From Rhipicephalus microplus (Eukaryota; Arthropoda; Arachnida; Ixodida; Ixodidae), in the NCBI RefSeq assembly GCF_043290135.1, contig NC_134707.1, forward strand, positions 67,819,906-67,883,905: 64,000 nt of DNA. The letters are read 5' to 3'. Position 1 is the stretch's first letter. Each line of letters opens with the position of its first letter. Shown one piece after another: positions 55,370 to 64,000 of the stretch. The position numbers were made by a program, and so were the translations under genes. Under the pieces are notes generated by a model. The model searched no databases and was not told the DNA's origin. It worked only from the letters and a program-made list of their open reading frames with translations.

Positions 55370-55985
55370 GATGATATTGATAGTAGAATTTAGTGGCGCA
55401 AAGGCAACGCAGGCCAAAGAGCGCCAAAAACACAGTTTTTGGTCGATTTGCTCATGAAAAGTCTACTCAGAGTGGCAAGAATACAAAAATGGTGCATAGT
55501 GCTGAAACTTAGGTGTAGTGACTAAGTGTGATGAGTTTAAAATGGGCTAAGCTTATGGGTTTTACAAAGTCATGAAGTGTCGGCAACAGTTCTTTTCAGA
55601 ACAAAGAGCACGTGCTGCATGACGTTTGATGAAAAAGTCCCAGTGATTCCCTCAATATTGAGAAGAGGCTGAGATTAGTTAGAATATCTTATGTAAAAAG
55701 CCTACACAAGCTGAGAAATTGGAAACCCCTTTTGGGGGAAGTATTGTTCGTCACCAAGAAAAAAGTGTGGGTGAGGCGGAATGTAGCGTTTGTAGAGCTT
55801 TGGGAAGTGACACAGTTTTTCTGATTCGAAGTACGGACGTATAATTAGAGCATGAGTGACAGACATAGCATCACCACAACTTGCACAATGTAGTGCTGGA
55901 GAGTTGTTCAAAAGGTGCGAGTGTGTCGAATGTGTATGAGTGATTTTGAGTCTCAAAGTTCGACCTATCAGTGCGTTTGACGTTT
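55370..55985 (-). mobile_element. LINE fragment G1 (3' end)
   Basis: The 3' UTR with hairpin (55,394-55,426) and the terminal region of ORF2: RTLRLKITHTHSTHSHLLNN, CASCGDAMSVTHALIIRPYF and PPHPHFFLGDEQYF at 55,702-55,960. It is truncated on its 5' side near 55,985. Divergence from the other copies is high. Confidence 0.78.
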
Positions 55986-56498
55986 TTCAGTCACATATCT
56001 TCATATTCTTGGCTTTACTAAGCGCAGTTTATTTGCGCTTGCTGCGTTTCATTCCTCTTGGCATTGTCTACGCATTCTGATAAGTGTGGTGGACATGTAT
56101 GGCATTAGCACAAGTGCCTCGATTGTTCACACCCTTGCGTTCAAGGGCTGTGAGGTAGGGGCTTTGTTCTGTGTAGCCCCCGCAGTGTAGACCTCTCTAG
56201 AGAGGTCGTGCTAAGCAATGCCCAGGTATATTACATGAAAAGTACGTGGTTCTCTCAAAAAATCCAACAATTATTTATGTGTGAAAAGTCGTTCCCAACT
56301 GACATACATTGCTGGATGAACTGGTATCTGTTGTCGGTAGGGTAATAAAAAGTGTTGTCTTCTCAGCGCCTTCCTGTGCCACTGGACTAAAATGTGAAAC
56401 ACGGTGAGTGCTTGTCCACATTTATCACATACAAGTGAATCGCCACCAGTCAAAAGAAATGATTGTAGAGTATGTTGTCCTTTTCTCAACCTTGAAAG

Positions 56499-56510
56499 TA
56501 TTACTTCTGT
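56499..56510. repeat. left TSD of 325-bp insert (TATTACTTCTGT)
   Basis: Perfect 12-bp match to 56,836-56,847. Confidence 0.88.
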
Positions 56511-56835
56511 CATATTATAATATATTTAGCGCAACCTCGCCTTTCGCAAACACTCACACAATCACTCACACAACCACCCCAGTAACACAGCTTACAGCGC
56601 TCCGTCATATTATAAGATATTTACGCATCCTCGCCATTCGCAAACACTCACACAATCACTCACACATCCACCCGAGTAACCTACACAGCCTACAGTGCTG
56701 TGTCATATTATAAGATAGTTACGCAACCTCGCCTTTCGCAAACGCTCATACAATCACTCACACCCACCCGAGAAACACACACAGCTTACAGCGCACGAAA
56801 ATCCAACTAGCCCAAAAACAAGTTTTATTGAGCTA
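56511..56835. mobile_element. unidentified 325-bp insert made of three ~95-bp repeats
   Basis: The insert lies inside LINE fragment G2 and is flanked by a perfect 12-bp TSD. It consists of three tandem units that start at 56,511, 56,606 and 56,704, each with CATATTATAA, ACCTCGCC or CCTCGCCATT, TTCGCAAAC and CACAATCACTCACAC. It ends with CCAACTAGCCCAAAAACAAG then TTTTATTGAGC. No ORF and no clear tRNA boxes are present. The TSD length suggests LINE-type mobilisation of a small RNA. Confidence 0.72.
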
Positions 56836-56847
56836 TATTACTTCTGT
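56836..56847. repeat. right TSD of 325-bp insert (TATTACTTCTGT)
   Basis: Perfect match to 56,499-56,510. Confidence 0.88.
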
Positions 56848-56955
56848 GTTGCGTGATTTTGATACTGACGGCCAGTGACCAAAATGCGCCTTTATGACAT
56901 GTTATTTATAACTGTGTGTGTCCCATGTGCTCTGCCAATAACCCCTGAGCCTCTT

Positions 56956-57692
56956 TTTATTTGAACAGATTTTATTTCGGGAAAGATACAGAAAAACGAA
57001 GCGAAGCTAAAGGCCGTTCGGCCTGACGTGGCTTCGCTACGCGAAATGTTACAACGTTCAGCAAACAGTGCTACTTTGAATTTTATTTATCAAAATACAA
57101 GAAGCAACAAACTACCAGAGCACAACAATAGCATAAGTGCAAAAATAGGTGACATAGACATGGAAAAAGTAGGCTCTTTTCATTACACATAAATAAATCC
57201 AAAAGACACGAAATTACAGTATTGTATTGCTTATTCAAACATTGGTAAACTCATTTATTCATAAGTACATCTGCACACGTATACGTACATAATTCTGTAT
57301 ATACACGCGTTTTGTACCTAAAGGTGAGAGTACAATATATGTACAACATAGAGAGAAAATTTGTGAAAATATGATGTTTAGTTTACCCAGTTAATGAGTA
57401 TATGTTTTATGTGATACTTGAATTGCGTTAACGAGAGGTTTAATTTAATTTTTCACCTAAATGATTTAGAGACTGTGGGGCGCGATGTGGAATTAGACTC
57501 AACCTTACCTAGTCCTCGTAGCAGGAAATGAATGAGTTTCCTATGGAGTGAGTATTTGAGTGCGTCTTCCTGTGCAATAACAGTGTGGAGCTTATTTTTA
57601 AAAATGTAAAGTAATGGCATATATTCATACACATGTCTTGAGTATGCCATATATTTAATAGTGGACTGCTACACATTTCTCTTGGCTTGCCA
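56956..57692. other. spacer, possibly the 3' end of an unknown repeat
   Basis: It begins TTTTTATTTGAACAGATTTT and then contains a GC-rich palindromic part (GCGAAGC...GCTTCGC around GGCCGTTCGGCC, 56,998-57,042). A minus ORF at 57,453-57,650 (HVYEYMPLLYIFKNKLHTVI) looks coding-like but was not recognised. Confidence 0.35.
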
Positions 57693-58269
57693 TATTGATG
57701 ATGATATATGGGTTTTAATGGCGCAAAGGCCATACTTGGCCAAAGACCACCATAAAAAGTGTCTATAAAATGGCAAGGGTGCATGATTGTATGCAATAGG
57801 TACAGGGTATGAACTATGATAAGGTTTTATGGCTGTAAAAAGGCCTAAAGTTCCGCACACTAAGGTGGGTTAAAACAGAAACATTTAAAATAATGGAAGT
57901 GACATGAAATATGTGTAGCGGAAGTAAAAGACAGCGTTCGTGGTGATAAAACTACACTGAGAAAGTGGGATTAGTACGAATGCCTCGTCAATGCATGCCC
58001 TTGAGCCCAAGGGCAGCGAGGCAGGTGCTGTCTTTTTTGGAACCACCGCAGCCTCGACCTATGTACCAAGGTCGTGCTACAGATCACTTCGAAATATGCC
58101 GTGAAAGCTATCTACATCTTTAAAAAACCTGAACAGCGATTCAAGCTTAAAAAGAGGATCTCTGCCGATGAGCCTGACTGGATGTAATGGAGGTTGCTGT
58201 CGGTAGGGTACTAAAAAGTGGTTTTTTCTTAGAGAGTCTAACTCATTGCACTGAACAAGTATACGAAAA

Positions 58270-60238
58270 ACCGTAAGCGGTTCCCCACGGCTTGCCGCCA
58301 GTCAACAAATATGCATGTGTGCTGTATGTGTGTCCAATTTGTAATATAGTGAGCGTTACTTGCCTGTAGCGTGATTTAGATACTGGTGGCCAATTTCCAA
58401 GTATCGGTTTTATTGCATGTAATTTTTTTGTGTTTGTCTATGCCATAGCCACTGCCAACACGACCTGAGCCTCCGTCGAAGGAAGGGCTTCAGGTCAAGC
58501 GCAGGGACAGCTATAAATGTATCGGTAGCAGCGTTGTTTTGGGCAGATGCAGCCAAGTCGTCCGCCAATTCGTTCCCTCTTATCTCGCGGTTTTCTGGCA
58601 CCCAGCACACTACGACATGCTGTTTGAGGGCGTTAACTGTGCATAGGAGTGAGTAAAGAGATACAAGGATAGAAGTTTCGTGTTTTTTCAGGGTTTTGAG
58701 AGCTTCTACCACGCTTAGGAAATCTTTGTATATCAATGCGCGTAGTAGTTTAATTTATTTGATGTGTTTGACAGCCGCAAGTAATGCATGAGCTTCTGCA
58801 GTGAAGATGATTGTGTTACAATGAAGAGTACCGGCATCTGAAAAGGATGGGCCAACTGCAGCGTACGATACAGAAGTGTCCATTTTGGAAGCATCGGTGT
58901 AGAATTCGGGACAACTGTATTTGCGGTGGAGTTCGTGAAAGTATGTGCGGATGTGTGCAACAGGTGCATGCTTTGTGATGTGTCACAGCCTATAAGCTTC
59001 CACTGCCACGATGGTAGATATGCAGAAGGAGCCATCAAACCGTGTTCCAGAAGTGGCACATCTGTTTCCTCAACGAGCACTCTCACGAAGTGAGTAGGGC
59101 TGCCTCATTGAAGGACGGCTGTGAAGCAGGGCAGAATAAGACTGATCATCGATTGTGAGCTGCGAGGAGTGTTGTTTGTCTGCGTTCACCTTGACGTAGT
59201 ACACAAGACATGTGTAACATCTCTGTAAGTTGAGTGACCACTCATTCGATTCCACTACAGGATTTCTATAGTGCTCGTTCGGAAAGCCCCCGTAGGAAGG
59301 CGAACACCCAACTGGTGCACGGGGTCCAGCATCTTCAAAGCACTTGGAGTCGCAGACTGATAAGCAACGGCTCCATAGTCTAAGCGGGTGCGAATGAGGC
59401 TTTTATACGAATTCATGAGACATTACCTGTCACTACCCCACGTGGTAGGTGACAATACTTTTAGAATATACGTGGCTTTAAAAAATTTTGTTTTTAAATA
59501 CTAGATGTGCGGTATGGAACTCAACTTGTTGTTGAAGGTTAGACCTAAGAATTTGTGCCCAGCTTTGACAGACAGACGTTGCCCGTTCTGTCAAATGTCA
59601 GGTTCCGAGTGCATGCCTCTCTTTCGGGAGAACAAGACACACGTGCTTTTTTGTAGGTTAAGTCGGAATCCGTTTTCATCTGCCCATTTGGAGACCTTGT
59701 TTCAACCTAGCTGAACGTGCCACTCACATATTGCCAAGTTGCATGACTTAAATCCAAGCTGAACGTCGTTGACATACGTACAGTAGAACATATTGCGAGG
59801 ATGGAGAGGTGCAAGGAAGTCAGTTTGATGATAAAAGTGTACAACTAAGTAGACCACCTTGCGGTACTCCCCTTTCCTGGACAAATGTTTGGGAGAGAAC
59901 ACTGCCCAGTCGGACACGGAATGTTTTATTGGACAAGTAGCTCTTGATTATGAAAAACCTTCTACCGCACACACCGAGGTGAGACAAGTCTCTTAATATG
60001 CCAAATTGCCATGTTGTCTTGTAGACCTTTTCTTTATCGAGGGAAACACAGAGAAAATATTGTTTGTGGACGAAAGCGTCTCTGATCTGTTCTTTGATTC
60101 GAACAATATGGTCGGTGGTAGATCGACTCTCTCGAAATCAACACTGCAATCGCTCGAGCAGATTGTTTGTTTCAAGGAGATGTAAAAGTCGGCGCTTTAT
60201 CATCTTTTAGAAAGTTTACAAAGGCAGCTTGTAAGTGC
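58270..60238 (-). pseudogene. LINE copy F ORF2: RT, RNase H and finger, broken
   Basis: Minus-strand blocks from the 5' side: RT motif A region (EKV/YKTTWQFG-like, near 60,010-60,050), and YVNDVQLGFKSCNL near 59,765-59,776, where Asn replaces the first Asp of YVDD. The thumb region (MESNEWSLNLQRC, 59,070-59,255) and RNase H pieces follow, with VVCWVPENREIRGNELADDL at 58,410-58,736 and LDLKPFLRRRLRSCWQWLWH. Frameshifts separate all blocks. Confidence 0.75.
60233..60238. repeat. left short TSD of element E (AAGTGC)
   Basis: AAGTGC here and at 63,077-63,082. Short, but it fits the exact points where copy F sequence stops and resumes. Confidence 0.55.
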
Positions 60239-63056
60239 ATCGGGAACCTGAACTTGGCAACGTTTAACGCTAGAACCTTATCTAGTGAGGGAAGTCTAGC
60301 TGTACTATTCGAGGAGCTAGAGAGTGTTAAAAGGGATATAATAGGGCTCAGTGAGGTTAGGAGGACAGATGAAGCCTATACGGTGCTACAGAATGGGCAC
60401 GTCCTTTGCTACAGGGGCTTGGCAGACAGAAGAGAACTGGGAGTGGGGTTCCTAATTCACAGAAACATAGCTGGCAACATAGAGGAATACTATAGCATTA
60501 ATGAAAGGGTGGAAGGTATCGTAATTAAACTGAACAAAAGATACAAGATGAAGGTAGTACAGGCTTACGCGCCTACATCCAGCCATGATGACGCTTCAGC
60601 TGAAAGCTTCTATGAAGACGTGGAATCGGCAATGAGTAAGGTAAAAACACAGTATACTATAGTGATGGGCGACTTTAATGCAAAGGTAGGGAAGAAGCAG
60701 GCTGGAGACCAGGCAGTAGGAGATTATGGCATCGGTACTAGGAACGCCAGAGGAGAGCTACTAGTAGAATTCACAGAACGCAATATTTTACGGATTTTGA
60801 ATACCTTCTACCGAAAACGAGAAAACCGCAAGTGGTCATGGAGGAGCCCTAATGGCGAAAATAAAAACGAAATAGACTTTATAATGAGTGCACACCCTGG
60901 AATCGTGCAGGATGTGGAAGTGATTGGCAAGGTACGATGCAGTGACCATTGAATGGTACGGTCTCAAATTCGCCTAGACTTGAAGAAGGAACGACAGAAA
61001 CTGATAAGCAAGAAGCCAATCAATCAGCTAGCACTGAGAGGGAAAGTACAGGAATTCAGAGTGTCACTGCAGAACAGGTACTCGGCTCTTAGTGAGGAAA
61101 CCAACCTTAGCGTAGATACAATGAATGATAATCTGACGAGTACCATTACGGAGTGTGCAGTGGAAGTTGGAGGCAGAGTAGGTAGACAGGACACTGGCAA
61201 GCTTTCCCATGAAACGAAGAACCTAATTAAGAAGCGTCAAATCATGAAAGTGTCAAGTACAACAGACGAAATAGAACTGGCAGTGCTTTCGAAGTTGATT
61301 AATAGACGTAACGTATACGTTGTAAGAAGGTATAACATAGAGAGAATTGAACACGTTCTGAGAAACGGAGGAAGCGTCAAAGCAGTGAAGAGGAAACTTG
61401 GGATGGGCAAAAATCGGATGTATGCACTAAGAGACAAAGAAGGAAAAATAACTATCAATATGGATAGGATAGTTAAAATAGTGGAGGAGTTTTACAGAGA
61501 TCTGTACAGTAGCCGGAACAACCACGACTTTATTGCTATAAGAACTGGCAGTAACCCAGATGACACCCCACCAGTAATGATAGAAGAAGTCACAAAAGCT
61601 TTGGAGGGCATGCAAAGAGGCAAAGCTGCTGGTGAGGATAAGGTAACATCAGATCTGTTGAAAGATGGAGGACAGATTGTGTTAGAAAAACTAGCCACCC
61701 TGTTTACGAGGTGTCTCCGGACGGGAAGAGTACGAGAGTCTTGGAAGAACGCTAACATCATCTTAATACATAAGAAAGGAGATAACCAGGACTTGAAGAA
61801 TTAAAGGCCGATCAGCTTGCTCTCTGTAGTTTACAAGCTATTTACAAAGGTAATTGCTAACAGAGTAAACAAAAAAATTAGAATTCAATCAACCAAAGGA
61901 AGAAGCAGGATTTCGAACAGGCTACTCAACAATTGACCACATTCATACTATCAATCAGGTAATAGAGAAATGCTCAGAGTATAACCAACCACTATGCATA
62001 GCCTTCATAGATTACGAGAAGGCGTTTGATTTAGTAGAAATATCAGCCGTCATGCAAACACTGCGGAATCAGGGCGTTGATGAAGTATATATATACATTC
62101 TAGAAGAAATCTACAGGGGATCAACTGCTACCATAGTGCTTCATAAAGAAAGCAACAGAATACCAATCAAGAAGGGTGTAAGGCAGGGGGACACAATTTC
62201 CCCAATGCTATTTACCGCGTGCTCACAGGAGGTTTTCAGAAGCCTAGAATGGGAACAGTTAGGGATAAGTGTCAATGGAGAATACCTTAGTAACCTGCGC
62301 TTCGCCGATGACATTGCATTGCTGAGTAACTCAGGGGACGAATTGCAACTCATGATTACGGAGTTAGACAAGGAGAGCAGAAAGGTGGGTCTTAAAATTA
62401 ATCTGCAGAAAACGAAAGTAATGTACAACAACCTCAGCAAGGAGCACCGCTTCGAGATAGGTACTAGTGCACTTGAAGTTGTAAAAGACTATGTCTACTT
62501 AGGGCAGGTAATAACCGCAGAGCCGAACCACAAGATTGAAGTAACTAGAAGAATAAGAATGGGGTGGAGCACATTCGGCAAGCACTCTCAAATTATGACA
62601 GGTAGATTGCCACTATCCCTGAAGAGGAAGGTATATAACAGCTGTATCTTGCCGGTACTTAGCTACGGAGCAGAAACCTGGAGACTTACAAAGAGGGTTC
62701 AGCTTAAATTGAGGACGACGCAGCGAGCAATGGAAAGAATAATGGTAGGTGTAACCTTAAGAGACAAGAAGAGAGCAGAGTGGATTACGGAACAAACGGG
62801 GGTTAAGGATATCATAGCTGTAATCAAGAAGAAGAAATGGACATGGGCAGGGCATGTAGCGCGTAGACAGGATAACCGCTGGTCATTAAGGGTAACTGAC
62901 TGGATTCCCAGAGTAGGGAAGCGGGTTAGGGGGAGACAGAAGATTAGGTGGGCAGATGAGATTAAGAAGTTTGCGGGTATAAATTGGCAGCAGCAAGCAC
63001 AGGACCAGGTTAACTGGCGGAACATGGGAGAGGCCTTTGTCCTGCAGTGGACGTAG
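60239..63056 (+). pseudogene. RTE endonuclease-reverse transcriptase, broken
   Basis: The frame begins GNLNLATFNARTLSSEGSLA (no own Met) and runs through IIGLSEVRRTDEAY, AYAPTSSHDDASAESFYEDV, IVMGDFNAKVGKKQAGDQAV, NARGELLVEFTERNIL and NEIDFIMSAHPG to VRCSDH, the closing endonuclease motif. A TGA (60,950-60,952) follows where relatives have Arg. The next frame (60,953-61,804) holds the linker and EVTKALEGMQRGKAAGEDKV, then ILIHKKGDNQDLKN, and ends in TAA at 61,802. After a frameshift near 61,880, RT continues with CIAFIDYEKAFDLVEI (motif A), GVRQGDTISPMLF and RFADDIALLS (about 62,298-62,325) up to the C-terminal WAGHVARRQDNRWSLRVTDW and 63,056. Two nonsense codons and one frameshift are the only large defects. 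Confidence 0.9.
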
Positions 63057-63076
63057 TCAGGCTGATGATGATGATG
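60239..63076 (+). mobile_element. RTE-clade LINE, copy E
   Basis: A 2.84-kb plus-strand element with one ORF (APE endonuclease then RT, no RNase H) and a (TGATGA)n tail at 63,062-63,076. This compact layout and the protein sequence place it in the RTE/BovB-like group, which is common in ticks. The 5' end lies at the very beginning of the endonuclease, so a short 5' part is probably missing. It is inserted into the RT of LINE copy F. Confidence 0.88.
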
Positions 63077-63082
63077 AAGTGC

Positions 63083-64000
63083 TATGGGCCTGAAACATGA
63101 AACTTAGGAAGGATCTTTGCCCTCTTTTAAAATGGGAATAATATTAGCCTCTTTCCAGGAAGCAGGGATGACGCCAGAAAACCAGATAGCATTGTATATG
63201 GAGAGTAATATTTTTCGCTTTTCGAGCAGCAGGTTTTTCAACATTTCATACACGACACGGTCGTAGCCTGGAACAGAATTACAGCAGGAGTTTATTGATG
63301 TTTGTAGCTGAGCTAAGTTGAAAGGTTAGTTGCATGCCTCGTAGTTTGAGCACTTGTGTTCTAGTTTCTGCATGTCTATCTTTGCTTTATATCTTTAAAA
63401 AGCTTCAGTATAGTGTGATGAGCTAGACACCTGCTCGTAGTGGCCACCGAGGAAGTTCGCCTGATCTTCCAGGCTGTCACCCTGTGTGTTAACGAGTGGG
63501 AGTGAATGTACTTGTCTTCCCGCTACCCTACGAACCATGTTCTAGACTTTAGCCTCTTGTGTATATGAATTGATCCCTGATAAGAACTTGTGCCAGCTTT
63601 CTCTTCTGGCCTGCCTGCGCGTTCTCCTGCCTTAAGATTTTATTTTCTTAAAGCTGTCAATATTTTCGGCTGTCGGTGAATTTCGAAGCAACCTCAATGC
63701 CTTGTTCTGCTTCTTTCGCGTATTACGACACTCGGTGTTCCACCATGGTTTGCGTCGCTTGCCAGACAGTCCAGATGTTTGCGGGATGCATTTAGCTTCT
63801 GCGTCAAGAAGGAAAGCTGTGAAGTACTCCACAGCTTCATCTATGCTTAACCAACATATGGCTGTCCAACATAAATGAGTATTGTCATAAAACTGTTCCC
63901 AGACGGCTTTGTATTTCAGCCATTTGGAAACTCGTGAAGGACATTCGTAAGATGTTGGTGTACTCAAAATGACAGGAAAATGGTCGCTTCCGTAAGGATT
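63083..64000 (-). pseudogene. LINE copy F ORF2: endonuclease end, linker and start of RT
   Basis: At the right edge the minus strand reads NPYGSDHFPVILSTPTSYEC and KAVWEQFYDNTHLCWTAICW, then KRRKPWWNTECRNTRKKQNK and ALRLLRNSPTAENIDSF (63,632-64,000). This is the catalytic SDH motif of the endonuclease followed by the Arg-rich linker. Below 63,630 decayed linker and RT-start sequence follows to the junction with element E. Confidence 0.8.

Larger units (their letters stand above)
56060..56955 (-). mobile_element. LINE fragment G2 (RNase H end and finger)
   Basis: The minus strand shows SRLRKGQHTLQSFLLTGGDS and CDKCGQALTVFHILVQWHRK (56,271-56,513). Upstream of an insert, the same gene continues at 56,848-56,955 with sequence matching the end of RNase H (AGAGCACATGGGACACACAC). 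The 3' side near 56,060 still matches family 3' UTR, but the hairpin is not seen, so that end is lost or covered by G1. It is 5'-truncated at about 56,955. Confidence 0.72.
57693..64000 (-). mobile_element. LINE copy F, 3' part, interrupted by RTE element E
   Basis: A minus-strand family copy from its 3' tail (near 57,693, GATGATGATATAT) to beyond the right edge, where it is still within the endonuclease. Element E interrupts it between 60,238 and 63,077, in the first half of the RT region. The hairpin at 57,719-57,752 has lost its lower stem (CCACCA for GCGCCA). It most resembles copies A and D. Many frame defects. Confidence 0.85.

Overview
The window looks like repeat-rich nuclear DNA of an arthropod, most likely a hard tick (metastriate, Rhipicephalus-like). 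The reasons are long low-coding spacers, A+T microsatellites, tRNA-derived SINEs resembling the tick family Ruka, BovB/RTE-type and RNase H-bearing LINEs, and tick-like Ty3/gypsy pieces. This placement rests on remembered tick repeats, not on a search. I recognise no host protein gene, no functional tRNA or rRNA gene and no CRISPR array. Roughly half of the window is one family of RNase H-bearing non-LTR retrotransposon (LINE, I-like group), present in ten copies.

The LINE family has this plan: a structured 5' UTR of about 0.5 kb; ORF1 (Gag-like, CCHC knuckles); ORF2 (APE endonuclease, reverse transcriptase with a YVDD box, RNase H, terminal Cys/His finger); and a 3' UTR with a conserved hairpin and a short ATC-rich tail. 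Left third: copy A (minus, leaves the window at base 1) abuts a Tc1-like transposase remnant. Bases 4,524-21,382 are a three-level nest: D (minus) was split by B (plus), and B was split by C (minus, 5.75 kb). All three pairs of target-site duplications (TSDs) are visible.

Middle: 21,383-40,275 is mostly unrecognised spacer. It holds three Ruka-like SINEs, a (TA)n tract, two oppositely oriented LTR-like arms, a decayed gypsy integrase, and the 3' end of a second LINE family. Right part: copy I/J (40,290-45,896) keeps both ends and a perfect 14-bp TSD, but its endonuclease-RT core has been replaced by a TIR element plus the gag-protease part of a gypsy element. Then come a tRNA-Gly-like SINE, the internally deleted copy K, the nearly complete copy H (49,300-55,164, 15-bp TSD), two 3' fragments (G1 and G2, the latter carrying a 325-bp tandem-repeat insert with a 12-bp TSD), and copy F (minus, leaves the window on the right), which is interrupted by RTE element E.

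All LINE copies carry stops or frameshifts, so none looks able to move on its own. The most informative signals are conserved RNA structures shared by copies: a hairpin that spans the ORF1 stop and keeps pairing despite base changes, and a 3'-terminal double-stem hairpin present in eight copies.
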